From NCBI RefSeq assembly GCF_015706575.1, contig NW_024037069.1, forward strand, positions 34,369,315-34,433,314: a DNA stretch of 64,000 nucleotides, read 5' to 3'. Position numbers and translations under genes: made by a program. Shown here in pieces: positions 40,313 through 51,570 of this stretch. The stretch comes from Patiria miniata (taxonomy: Eukaryota; Echinodermata; Asteroidea; Valvatida; Asterinidae). The first letter of the stretch is position 1; the number at the start of each line of letters is the position of its first letter. The notes under the pieces are model-generated. The model searched no databases, had not been told where the DNA came from, and saw only the letters and a program-made list of their open reading frames with translations.

Positions 40313-41214
40313 AATGCCTAGGGAGTTACGGTTAAAGTAAATCTTTCAGAATTATGTTCATAAACATTTACCATGAACAATGGTATGTTACAAAGAAGAG
40401 TGTATGAATAAGAGTCAATCACAAGTCTAATAAGTCAGGTCATAGTCTTAGTCAAAGACTGCATTTGGTTTTTATTCCCTTTTTAAAAGCCAATCTGTGG
40501 CAAGTGAGGTCACTATCTACAACATGAATCAAATTCAGTCTTGGCAATATTGGCAGCGCTACTCAAGCTAATGCACACACGTGAGGTATGCTCCTCATTT
40601 CCTGGGTAGCGCTGCCAATGTTGCCAAAATGCCAAGACTGGAGTTGATTCATGCTACTGATAGAGACCTCCACCACCGCGGCAACTTTAACGCGTTTGTC
40701 ACAGGACTGGCAGCAAAATAGGGGAATAAAAATACCAAATACAGTCTTGAACCAAGTCTAGCCCGTTCACACGTAAAAGGGACTGAACAATGACAAACCA
40801 CTGCTTTCGTCATTCTTAACAGCTTTGGTGAAATGGCACAATAGGTGAAGCCTCACTTCAAAAGGAAAATTAAAGACAATTTCTTTTTACTTGGAGACAT
40901 TCTAATCTGCTCCAATAATAATCAATCACTTGGGCTCAATGTTTAAGTTTTTGAACATTTTCTTTTCATCAGCTTTCTTCTGTTGATGCAAAAACATCAG
41001 AAAATATCTGGGGCAAAGGAAAAAATAAAACACACAAAATGGCCCCTTATTGCAAAGCTAATAACACCTTGTTACTGGATTGATTAACTTGGAACAAAAT
41101 AATGCTTATTGCCCACCATGTGAGCAATTTAGAGAAAAAAAACACAGCTCTGACTTGTAGTTTTTTTAATTTTATAAATTTCTATACGAGTACAAGTGAA
41201 CGCAGCGCCAGGAA

Positions 41215-44200
41215 TCAGTCCAGGCAAATGTACGGTAATATATGCAAGGCATTGTCTTCTTGTACAGTAACCGAGAGACACTGCGTCCAATCAAACCACT
41301 CTGACCGGTCGTTAAAGCAACCATTTACACCATCCCACTCCTGCTCATGGATCCTGGTCAAGTCTTCGGCCGTGACAGGTTTGGCGGGGACTGGTTCCTC
41401 CTCAATATCACTTAGAGCGACATCTTGAGGGGGTGATGCTTCTGGCGTTCCCTTGTCTGGGGTGTCAACCTCCAAATCCAAGTCTACTTGGGAAGTGTCA
41501 ACAGGACTTGGTTCAAGAGGCTTCCCTGTATCCGCTAGTATCAGTTCATGACTTGTCGGTGTAGGTACTTCTTCCAAATCCACGGTCGGTTTGCTGTGTT
41601 TCGTACCACTAAGAATATCGTCATCGTAGTCGTCATCAAAAATTGAGAAAGAGACTTTGGAGCTGTCTGGTTCCTGCAAAGCTTGGTCAGGGGATGGTGA
41701 TGCAAGCTGGGTACGGTTGTAACTGATGACTGGGGCACTACATGTTGGAGTCGTGCATTTCTCTTCGACAGCAGCTGCAGGTGACCGTAATTTAACAGTT
41801 GCTGAACTGGAATTGGAGTCCTGAAGGCATTTCTGTACACTTGGGGATTTGACATGCTGCTGGCTGGAGACGACAAAGTCTTTTTGTGAGGTGTCTTCAG
41901 CCTCTTCCCCGACATGCAACGTGGCATCAGCCACGTCAAGACGGTTGGAGTCTGTGCTGTTGGAACTACTTGGCTGTTTTGCCTTAACAGATGGTGAGGA
42001 ACGACCTGCTTTAGCAGTTGCGACGACAGCGGGTGAGAGTTTGCTACCACGGTTGATGGCGGGGCTAGACCCTTGTTTGGTGAGCAAAGGTGACTTAGAA
42101 AGCCCCTTGCTAGTATTTGCATTCAATTTGCTCAAACTCGGTGAGGACTGAGACTTCGCTTTTAAAGCGGGGGAGCTGGTTCTGGATGGTGCCTTGGGCT
42201 CCGATTGTTTCACCTTGGAAAAAGCCGACTTGGAGCTCTGCAGAGTGGACCTGCCGGCTTCCAGTTGGGTAGGCATGCCATTTTTGGTCTCTGGAGTGGT
42301 CTGATCTTTGGTTGCATTGGAGGTGGGTGTGCTCACTGATGGTCGTGGTTTCTTGGCAGATGTTGGTGCGGACCCTGTTGACGTAGCTGTGCTCGGTGAC
42401 GGGGTCAGCTTCCTCCGTTTGCGGTTCTCCGACTTCTTTTTGTCCACCGTTGAGGTCGGGGTGGCGGACGTCTGGGTTTTGAGGGATGGAGTTCTGTTAC
42501 CTCCGCTTGACAGAGTGGAGGCAGTCCCTGGAGTAGGTGGGGTGGGTTGCCTGTTAGCGGTGGCATCCTGAGTACTGCTGCCGGCCGCCTTAGCAGAGCT
42601 AGGTGTTCCTCTAACAAACTGCTTGCTCCAGACGCGGACCAGCTTCTTACATCTCAACGAAAGCGCATTGTCTTGTGTGTTCTTGCGGATGTCGTTCACA
42701 ATCTTGCCAAGACGTGTCTCCTGCAATGAAAGGAACAAATGACATTTAAAGAACATCCCAAAATGTGAAACACTCTTTCAGAATGCTCTTTTAAGGAGCA
42801 GGGAGCATTCTTTGCAGTAACAGTCTGTTCTTGTTCAAGAATGGAAGCATTCTTGTTCATGCGAACACCTCGAAAAAGCTCCAAAAGACCCTTCTTCGGA
42901 GAGACATTTTGCAATTATTTTACTCAAAGATTTGACCCTCCCATCAGACTGGCATTTATCTCCAGTTTCAATGGCATGAAACGACTAAGAATATTTTCTA
43001 TTCTCCCTAGATGGGATGCCGGTCCACCCTAGGTTACTCCCAAACTATTGCAAGTACACATATACATGTACACATGGTCAATATACACAGAGCAAAGTTG
43101 GGACGAAGTGGCTTGCCCAAGGACACAACATGCATGTTGGCGATTGTTACTTAAATGTTACCCCAGGGTGGGGATTTGGTCACTTACAAAATGACAGTCC
43201 CCCTAACTTGGGTGGAGCAGCCCTGGGGGGGGGGGGGGGGGGACCAACTATCACCATTTTCAAGACCCGACAGTTAGTGAAAACCCCGTAATCAATCATT
43301 TCAGTTTCACGAACTGACATGCATGTATGTACGCGCACTTCGTACATTGACGCATAAGAGAATAATTTTGGATAAGATACTGCTTTTAAGGAACTGCAAC
43401 GCAAGCATGTTGCGGAAATACAATTTGGAGAAAAATGCAAATGAAAGGTTTGACACGAATATACTCCATCCGTACACTTTAATTAACACCGGTTTCAGTT
43501 TGTGAAAACGAAAATGTACATGTACGGAGTGCGCTAATGTAGTACAGGGTGTCAGTTTGTGAAAACCAAAAAACAAGGTTCTGTATGCCGGTGTGCCAGC
43601 AACTCAAGAGCAACCTAGTGTCAATTCGTGGTTTCGGTGCCGCATTGATAGGTACATCAGGAGCTAGAATCTTAAGGTACATGTAGGTGTACCCTTCAAG
43701 CCTCAATGTTTACCTCAAGAGCCTCTTTGGTGATCTGGATGTTTTCCAGGCATGTTATGGCTTCCAACACACCAACCATGTTAGTGACCTGGACAAAAGA
43801 AATAAAGAAAATGATCAGAACGTGTTCTAATAACGTGAAAAAAGGTTTAGTTAGGGGCTGTGAAACTTGGTATGTCCATAAAAGTTCCCTGATGTCAAAG
43901 AAATTATACTAGATTATATCTGAAATCCTCCGCACTGCTCCAGGATGTCACTGACTCTGTCTCAACATATTGACAGTGATTGCTGGAAGATTTTTGAGGC
44001 AGTGGTCACCCTTCTAAGAACCACATTAAAAAAAAATAGGCTTTTGGAGGATTGGGGCTGTATGCAATTTTTACATGGAGGCAGTTGGATGATTTTGCAG
44101 GATTGAGGTTGCATCTTAGCAAAACTGCTTAGACAGTTAGGGTTCAGATACCATTGTAATACTTTCTTTTCTTTCAAATTACTCATTATTGCACTTGATT

Positions 44201-47200
44201 GGATGGGCCCAGTCAAAAAAGGGCCAAAAAATTAATTCTAAAAATACATTGTAGGATGTTAAACCCATTGTACATAGGTCGTACACATGGTGCCAGATGT
44301 GCTGTATTCTCATAAAATCTCCCAGAATTTTGAGATCAACTAAAAAGCTCTACAGAATTAATCAATGACCATATTCCATTCCATGACATTGGCACTGTAC
44401 GTCGATGTATTCAAAATGAGCACTCACCTATTTTATGATAAGGATTTAAATACAAGTACATGTACAATGTACATGACTTTAGCAAATTCCATTTGCATGT
44501 AAACTGTCCCTGATCATTCATGTATTATGCATCACTATGAAAATGAACTGGTTTGTTTTCTTTTTCTTTCTTGTTGTGGAGGGGTGTTCAATAAATAAAT
44601 CATTAATTGGCACTTATGATTGTAAACAATGTGTCATGAGACCGATCATTGACATTTGTATTTTTTTTTTTTAGATCTATGTGTATATTCAGAGACAATG
44701 TTTGACTAACAAGTGCAACAACATAAAGAGAGCTTCATTTAAAAACAGACCTTACAGAGTTGTTGAGAAAAACATTCCTTGGAGTCAGCGTAAAGATAGG
44801 ACTTGTGATTTTTTTTTCAGTCTGAAATTTAAGTGTTTTCATTTTTCAAGTTGAAGTAAGAAATCGACTGGAGCAGGGTTTGAACCTGCGACCACCGGAT
44901 TGCTGTTTCGGTGCTCTACCACCTGAGTTACCCAACCCTATGTTGGCTAGTCCCATAAATGTGACTGAAATACCTCCGTATATCAGTCACAGAGCCACGT
45001 ACGGCCTGTGAGCAGAGCTTCTCGTTGCTAGGGGAGCCGAAAATTAATTAAAGATCGAAATTATTTTGTCAGCAGAAAATCAACCCAGCTATAGTATGAC
45101 TGCTAAATAGCACAAAATCGTTAAATTCGGTACCTTCAGAGGTACTGCTGTTACCTGTCATTCCAAAATCTTTGAAGCACTCTGCAGTGAAGCGCGCCCT
45201 CTTGTGTGCGCTCTTCATCCGCGGTCGCGTATTGCATCCGGGCACTTCACAGAGCGCCAAAGATTTTGGAACGACAGGTAACAGCCGCGTTGCACTTTGC
45301 CAAAGTTGACGCACGCTCAGTAGATGATTAAAGCTCTTGTTTGGTTCCCTGACCCCTTTGGCCTCTTGACTAATATTAGGGTGGCCGGGAACATATCAGC
45401 GACACCATGCTTGCTCAAAACCGTCTGCATTCTTTGACGAATTACCATGATTTTTGGATAACTAGACCTCTGAAGGTACCGAATTTAACGATTTTGTGCT
45501 ATTGAGCAGTCAAACTATAGCTGGGTTGATTTTCTGCTGACAAAATAATTTCGATCTTTAATTAATTTTCGGCTCCCCTAGCAACGGGACGCTCCGCTCA
45601 CAGGCTGTACGTGGCTCTGTGACTGATATATACGGAGGTAGTCCAGTATTTCAGTCACATTTATGGGACTATATGTTGGCGGTTCCCCATTTTGTCAATG
45701 TCTTAGTTTGTTTATGGCCAAAAAAAAAAAGTCTCCGGTTTCTGGTATGCGCGCGCGTCGCCGCAGCCATGCGCGTCGGCAAAATGAAAAAGTTTTTTTT
45801 CAATGAACGATGATGTCTCAAAACCGCCAAACTCACTGGTTTGACTGGAATTCTGCTGCTGCGCAATTTCAACGTGTTTTTAGATGGGGTTATGATCGAG
45901 AATAAGCTTTATGTGGCCTCTCTGGACTCCCATATATTTGCACTAAGTTTAGTCGGGCACCATTTGCAGTCATCAGCCGACATTTGAAGTAAAAAAGTCG
46001 GGTAAAAAAAAAAAAAGCCGCGTCACCGCACCACTTTTTGGACAAGCTCCATACCAGAAACCGGAGACTTTTTTTTTTGGCCTAAGGGTCGCTAGTATGA
46101 AACTTCATTGAATCATTATTTTGTCCACCGACTCTTTTGGCAGTGAGTTACACATTAATTCTGTGTCCGTTTTTTGTTTCCCTGAACTTTCCTGCATGAA
46201 AATTGTAACAGAATTGTAACCCACAACATTACCTACTGGTGGCCCTACACAACCAAGACTGTGCATGATAGACTGCAAACCACATGCAAAATCGTGCCGT
46301 GGGTTTACGTTGAGCATACCGGGGAAAGCGACTATTGCACCACGTGAATTTCCGAACTGTTTTAAGTTTTTCCTTCCTTCCTTCCTTCCTTACAAGTGCT
46401 GCCTTCATATGGTTGAAGATAAACACACTGCCAGAAACACCAGGGCATACTACGGCTTTACGTCCCATCCGACATGTCCGAAGGAAGAAGCAATACTGGT
46501 TAAGTGTCTTGCTTAATGACACAAGTGTCAAGACCAGGACTCGAACCCACACTCTGCTGATCAGAAACACCAGCAAAGCTGGAGAACAGTGCTCTTAAAG
46601 GGAATATACAACATTTGCAAACAACGAAAAATAAAACTATCAAGTTTTTGCGAAATACCTTAACAGGATGTTGGTAAATGACAGTCTAAAGCATCCTGTA
46701 AAATTATGGCACCTGGTATACTGTCATTTTCAAGAAAAGTGGTATTTTTGTATCAATTTCCAACGCTGATCGGCCGATCAGCGTTGGAAACAACTGGCTT
46801 TTTATCAAATACTGGCCCCAATTGACCATTGCACTTGTTTGCAATCGATTACAAACCTATAAACGGGTACGAGCCAGCTAGACTGGTTCCCTGACCTTAC
46901 AATTCCCCCAATGTATGTAAACTGCTCTGTTTCTTCTTATATGGAGTCAGGGAACCAGACTACAGGAAAATGATCGTTTTTCTTGGTTTTTATAGCATTT
47001 TCGAACCCAAAACCTCCAAAAAGTTAGTGTAACTATATTTGCTTTATATTCCGACCCCCCAATTCCACCCATTTCTGAAAATTACAGCAAAAGCAAATGA
47101 TGTATATTCCCTTTAACCGCTTGGCCATGACACTCCACTTTTTGGGGGGTTTATTTCGGTTTTTCACACGACGCTGAAGACGGCCTAACCGAACTAACCC

Positions 47201-48598
47201 GATCCAAAAATCGCAAATGCAAAACTGACCCGGACCGACTGAAATGATGAGAAAAAAAACGACCTGATCTGAACCGACGTTCTGAAGAACCACTGAATCT
47301 TAATCCATTCATAAACGCAGAATTTTTGTTGAGGACATTTTCTGTACGGATTGAGAGCCATGAAAATATTGAAATTAAAATTGACTCCCGACAATATGTA
47401 ATATTGGTGCTAGTTTGAAAAAAATATATGTTCATGATGACAAAATTGTGCATGGATTTTACTGTTTTCTCCGTGGCAAAATTTCTCACGCTTCAAAGTT
47501 CAAGACAACAGTTTTGATTTTACACGTACATTAAGATGGAAAAGATTGTTTTGTAAGGTGTATTTGACTGTTTAAATTTCATGATTCAACCAATTTAATG
47601 TGGATAATTTTACAAAGTAGCTTAACTTAAAGTTAAACTCAAGTCAGTATGGTCAATCACTAATAATATAATATGCCATTCCATGCCATCATGATCAGAG
47701 CAGATCATTCCATTATCATGCCACATTTTCCATGTTTCCACATCAAAAAAATCTGGCAAAACCCAATCTTTTCACAAAATAAGCAAAAGCATGAATGAAA
47801 TGACTTATTCACAATTCTCATCCTTCACAAATCATCAATTTTGGAGCTCGAAAAGGGTCTAAACATGACAAGAGAAAAAACACTGAACACGATGACAAAA
47901 ATCATGTCCATATTTAGTTCACACTGGGTCCCATTCAATACAGTAATACAGCACTACATGCATTTAGCTACATACATTGTACATTACGATACGACAGGTG
48001 TACCAGCTACGCAAGGCCTCCACAGCACGGCCGCCATACTTTTTCTGCACGCATTCATTATGCACAGAAAAACACAAGACGTGTTCCACAGACCCCAGAG
48101 CGCATGCGTGCAGGCCGTCCGCTCATAGGTTCCCGGCCGCGGTCAACAGTCATTTTGCAGCGGACCAGCCGACTGGAGAGATCCCCTTACGGCTTCGCGC
48201 TCTCCACATACCCATCGAAAAACGCCGCCGTTTTGCACTTTTTTCACGTTCTGCTTTATTGTTTTCGCACCCAGGACATTCTATGATTGTCGAGCTTGGC
48301 GTTAGTGGTGGTTAGAGACTCTGACAGAGAGGCCCTGGTGTGAATTCGCGGACCGAATTTTGGTTGCTGCCTGGCAAAAATCGGCCATTTTGAGGGGTCT
48401 CCGATCCGCGTGCGTGCGCAATGTGTATGTTAGGCATGGCAGTGTATGCCCGATCGTACAGCCGGCCGACCGGCCCCGGTTTATTTTTCCGATTTTACGA
48501 CTCCTAGAAGCGAATTGACGGAAATTTTGGCTTACTTTGGCATCTTGGTCTATTGCATTGAGCAGCTGCTCCCGGATCTGGCTTGGGGTTGGCGGCAT
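41215..48598 (-). CDS. MED26: Mediator complex subunit 26 (three coding exons)
   Basis: This nuclear subunit links the Mediator complex to RNA polymerase II initiation and elongation factors. Coding exons on the minus strand are 48598-48536 (starts MPPTPSQIREQLLNAIDQ), 43788-43714 (VTNMVGVLEAITCLENIQ) and 42720-41215, all joined in phase 0, for about 547 residues. Residues 1 to about 90 form the TFIIS N-terminal (LW) helical domain, with the family motif KEALEETRLGKIVNDIRK spanning the second junction. Residues of about 95-480 are Ser/Thr/Pro/Lys-rich and look disordered. The last 40 or so residues (WFDWTQCLSV...LHILPYICLD) match the conserved MED26 C-terminus, which in other animals anchors the protein to Mediator. 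Human MED26 is about 600 residues. Intron 2 is full of transposons. The stop is at 41215-41217. Confidence 0.94.
42985..43145. repeat. Possible SINE fragment in MED26 intron 2
   Basis: CTAGATGGGATGCCGGTCCA, CCTAGGTTACTCCC and GCTTGCCCAAGGACACAACA are blocks typical of SINE bodies in many marine invertebrates. The ends are not defined. Confidence 0.35.
43918..44115. repeat. Dispersed repeat, copy in MED26 intron 2
   Basis: Partner of 40125-40312, same orientation, with an extra TTGACAGTGATTGCTGGAAG segment in the middle. Confidence 0.65.
44868..44938 (-). repeat. tRNA-derived SINE head in MED26 intron 2
   Basis: On the minus strand GGTAACTCAGGTGGTAGAGC is an A-box region and GCAGGTTCAAACCCTGC a good B-box and T-stem, with a possible anticodon arm between them. 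The acceptor ends do not pair, so it is a tRNA-like SINE or relic, not a functional tRNA. Confidence 0.5.
44948..45671. mobile_element. Long-TIR (Mutator-like) element in MED26 intron 2
   Basis: Arms of about 200 bp (44948-45145 and 45469-45671) are near-perfect inverse copies, starting TAGTCCCATAAATGTGACTG. A perfect 9-bp duplication TATGTTGGC flanks it at 44939-44947 and 45672-45680. The loop contains a second inverted pair around CTGTTACCTGTC. It has no coding capacity. The TIR length and 9-bp target fit Mutator/MULE elements. Confidence 0.85.
45716..46085 (+). mobile_element. Harbinger-like MITE, family A copy 3
   Basis: GGCCAAAAAAAAAAAGTCTC and GGTTTCTGGTATG at the left are mirrored by CATACCAGAAACC and TTTTTTTTTGGCC at the right. 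It has the same orientation as the copy at 1100 and lies only 35 bp beyond the preceding element's target duplication. Confidence 0.75.
46366..47136 (-). repeat. tRNA-derived SINE split by a TTAA element
   Basis: Reading the minus strand, ATGGCCAAGCGG (A-box) is at about 47127, then a 522-bp insertion, then GAGCACTG and the B-box GGGTTCGAGTCC near 46540. The body continues with CAAGACACTTAACCA and GATGGGACGTAAAGCCGTAG and ends in an (AAGG)n tail at 46366-46386. Without the insertion it reads as a complete SINE with a leucine/serine-type tRNA head. Confidence 0.68.
46595..47116. mobile_element. TTAA-flanked element inserted in the SINE
   Basis: TTAAAGGGAATATACAACAT is mirrored by GATGTATATTCCCTTTAA, with TTAA at both edges. 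The left 165 bp reappear inverted at 50800-50958. A perfect 34-bp palindrome lies inside at 46757-46790. Confidence 0.75.
48536..48598 (-). other. MED26: MED26 exon 1 (start codon)
   Basis: Reading leftward from 48598, the exon encodes 21 residues ending IDQDAK and is followed by a GTAAGC donor. The match to the start of the MED26 helical domain (QIREQLLNAID) and the exact phase with exon 2 settle this ATG as the start. Confidence 0.9.
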
Positions 48599-48811
48599 TT
48601 GACCGTCTTTCCCCGGTCAAAATCTGCCGAGGTGCTGCACCTCCACAGCGCACACACTGCACAGGCATATCGCGGTTTATCGGCCTATTTCCCGAATGGC
48701 CCTATGGAACTATGGGATACGTAATGAGCGAGCGCCCAGCTTTTATTTTCTGGCAGACAAGCAAACTCACTCGCGTAGCTCGAGTATGCGCAACTCGTAT
48801 ATTTTCGTAAA

Positions 48812-48819
48812 TGACGTCA
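48812..48819. promoter_or_regulatory. CRE-like palindrome upstream of MED26
   Basis: A perfect TGACGTCA lies about 215 bp upstream of the MED26 ATG, in a locally GC-rich, CpG-containing stretch. Such sites bind CREB/ATF factors and are common in housekeeping promoters. The octamer also occurs elsewhere in the window (468, about 1567, about 39433), so its functional value here is inferred from position only. Confidence 0.35.
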
Positions 48820-49042
48820 CGGTGCCCGATTAATCCCGAAGTTTAATTCTTTGTTAATTAAATAACACATTTGTATAATAACAACTGTAAAAATTTTACA
48901 AGAGCAAATAATAAGAAGATTTGTTCACGAGTGGTCTAGGTGCCGAACTGTGCATTCGCGATCCCGGCGCAGCGTGATGAAGACATAATGGCGTATCGTA
49001 CATGCTAATACGTGGTGCGTGGTTTTAAAGCAAACTACATGA

Positions 49043-49655
49043 AAATCTTTCCAAAAACAAGGGTATTAAATTATTTCAGACGTGTTCGGTTTTTTTCCTT
49101 AAATGTTTGATTCGTGTGCTTTGTTTGTCACATCATGACCTTTAACCCTGAAAGGTTTTCATAATTCCAGACAATAGTTTTCACATTATGTTTATTTAAA
49201 AATGCAGTTTCTCATGTCTGCTAAATCACGAATTTTAATACCGTTGAGGGCGCTTTAGATGACATCGTTACGGGTGCACCCATGATGAAAATTCCATAGA
49301 CACCAGTCATGCATATCCATACTTCAAAATTCTTTTTAAAATAATCAAAACCCACACAGGTATCAAACAAGTTTTGGTGGATTGAACCTCAATTATTCCT
49401 CTAAAACCAAATCAAATGGTAACAGACTCGCTGTGAAAAAGAGATGGGCAATCCGTACGTTCCTGTGAACACAGGTTCGTCCCCTAGTACCCGTTGCCTT
49501 ACATTTTTCATGCGGGAATATAGTCTCGTGATCATGAAACTATCATAATGAGCTATAGAACATTAAGTTTAACCTACCGCACCGGGCGGAGCATCTTATT
49601 TTATTTCAGTAACAATGAACTTCTACAAAAGGTTCACTCATTAGCGAAACAAATT
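49043..49655 (+). repeat. Dispersed repeat, long copy between MED26 and transgelin
   Basis: Shares CTTTCCAAAAACAAGGGTAT, CAGACGTGTTCGG, TTCCAGACAATAGTTTTCAC, TAGTACCCGTTGCCTTA and GATCATGAAACTATC, in order, with 63388-63803. It carries about 220 bp (49236-49455) absent from the other copy. Confidence 0.75.
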
Positions 49656-49930
49656 TAAGACTCGGCCCTCAAATTTTATTGAACACGACCTGCTTGACTG
49701 CTTCGCATAACTATTCAACCTGCTGTATGGTCTTACCTACATATTTAAGGATTGTCCACCCGCCCGTTGAAAAATCTTCATGGAAGTATAACGAGAAGCT
49801 TGGATGGAGGGTGGCAATTAAACAAAATCAGAGGTAGCTTGTTCCACTATTAACAGTTCTTGGAAGAAAAGATTGCATGTAAACATTTGTTCTTGCGCGC
49901 GGTGCTTCATTAAATTAGCAGTTATTTCCC

Positions 49931-50641
49931 TAGCCTTGGTCAATGCTCTCGTCGTTATTCGTCCCGTACGCGGTCAATCGTCGGCGTATATCCTCACGCG
50001 CTATGCACATGCATGTAAAAATACAGCACGAACAGTGACCTCACGCGGCCACTATTTTTATACGCAAATCAGTTGGGGACGATCGAGAGCCTTGGTACGG
50101 TTCAATCGTCCATGTGAGGTTTTGGTGGTGGTGCTCATTATGTTAATAACCTTAGCTGACCTTAAATGTCGTTTTCTTATTGGTCGATCGTTGCGTGGAA
50201 ACTTGCATAGTGAAACGTGGCACCGTACATAATCCATACACGTACACGTTGTGTGTCTCTGCACACGGCACCAATGCACAAAAACTGTAGTTCCTGTCAC
50301 GTCCGCAAAAGGCGAAAATAGCTGCAAATAATTTGATGACATCCGGATTTACCAAGGTGTGATTGGACACTCCACATATTGGCCCTGCCTACACTCATCT
50401 GTATTCGCATACGAGGTCGTGCGCTAGAAATCCAGCGCAAAATAAAGAAAAACAAAAGCTTTTGCCGACGATTGAACGAAGGCTCTCGATCGTCCCCAAC
50501 TGATTTGCATAAAAAAATAGTGGCCGCATGAGGTCGCTGTTCGCGCTGTATTTTTACATGCATGTGCATAGCGCGTGAGAATATATGTCGACGATTGACC
50601 GCGTTCGGGACGAATAACGACGAGAGCATTGACCAAGGCTA
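49931..50641. mobile_element. Long-TIR (Mutator-like) element between MED26 and transgelin
   Basis: Arms of about 185 bp are inverse copies starting TAGCCTTGGTCAATGCTCTC. A perfect 9-bp duplication TTATTTCCC flanks it at 49922-49930 and 50642-50650. The loop of about 350 bp has no coding capacity. Its TIR is unrelated to that of the element at 44948 beyond the terminal TAG. Confidence 0.85.
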
Positions 50642-50799
50642 TTATTTCCCCTCCTTTCTCTTAGGTTGCAGTGTATCTCAGCGAATGTCCATAGACGTAG
50701 CCAGCGGGGGGGGGGGGGATAATTTTGTATATTGACTGCCCTTTTTTATTCAAATGCCCTTTTTTTTACCATCGTTACCCCCCCCCCCCATTGGAAATG

Positions 50800-50958
50800 T
50801 ATACAAAAATACCATTTTCTTGAAAATGACTTAACACCAGGTGCCATAATTTTACAGGATGCTTTAGACAGTCATTTACCAACATCCTAGAAAGGTATTT
50901 CGTAAAAACTTGGTAGTTTTATTTTTCGATGTTTGCAAATGTTGTATTTTCCCTTTAA
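50800..50958 (-). mobile_element. Partial copy of the TTAA element
   Basis: Inverse of 46595-46760: TTTACAGGATGCTTTAGACA, CATTTACCAACATCCT, GGTAGTTTTATTTTTCG, ending TTTTCCCTTTAA. Only one end is present. Confidence 0.75.
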
Positions 50959-51217
50959 TCTGGACGAAGATACCACCTTGTCCTGTCCAGTATCCACTTA
51001 GATATAGAGACCTTTGAGAAAAAGTTTTGCCATTTTGTGGCAGGCGGCCGTTATACGGGTGTATTTTTGTTTTAATTTCGCGCTTGTATCGCCCTGATAA
51101 CCATTATGTCTGTGCGAACCTTATGGTGCGTACGCATAATCGCCAATTTTGAACAGCGCCCCCAACGACATTACAAAAAAATGTACCCGCCTCGACCTGC
51201 ACATTACTCCAATTAGC

Positions 51218-51570
51218 CAGGCGCGGTTCTAGAGCCAATGGGGCTAGAAGGGTGGATCCGGACTTTTTTCAGGGAGGCGTGCTGAAATGTAGACCGGTTA
51301 TTTTCTCCGGACATTTAGGCCTCCGAAAATCAACAGGTGGGGGCCGGGGAGGGGTGGGGCTCGTGCCATATTTTCAATGGGAGCGCTGATAAAATCCTAA
51401 AATCAGGCACACTATATAAACTAAAAGTGTATAAAATGCACCCTTCTCACAGCTATTTATTTAGAGGAGACCATTCGCATGTCACATTCTTACATTTTGC
51501 TAGTGCAATTTTTTGTATGGAATTTTTTTGGGGGGGCAGACAATTTTTTTTGGGGGGGGGGCTAACCTGT
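51218..51570 (+). mobile_element. hAT-like element, 3' end lost
   Basis: Starts CAGGCGCGGTTCTAGAGCC and shares AGGGAGGCGTGCTGAAATG, GCCTCCGAAAATCAA and CCATATTTTCAATGG with 1876-2270. The right inverted end is missing and it fades after a G tract. Confidence 0.65.

Larger units (their letters stand above)
34758..41214. other. Intergenic region between RPTP and MED26 (convergent genes)
   Basis: Holds the RPTP 3' UTR, the 35914 array, an (AT)n tract, MITE 37268, the empty-site repeat 39283 and repeat 40125. The two genes converge here. No further gene is recognised; short ORFs such as 37811-38230 lie in low-complexity or repeat sequence. Confidence 0.6.

Noticed and set aside
41541..42571. Long alternative-frame ORFs across the MED26 large exon
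   Set aside because: They are shadows of the Ser/Thr/Pro-rich MED26 frame; the true frame is fixed by the TFIIS-N motif and the conserved WFDWTQC...LPYICLD tail.
44868..44938. A functional tRNA gene
   Set aside because: The A and B boxes and T-arm are good, but the acceptor stem does not pair and there is no clear T-run terminator; a SINE head fits better.
49873..50636. Pair of similar ORFs containing LVNALVVIRP on opposite strands
   Set aside because: The similarity is the inverted arms of the long-TIR element translated on each strand, not a gene pair.
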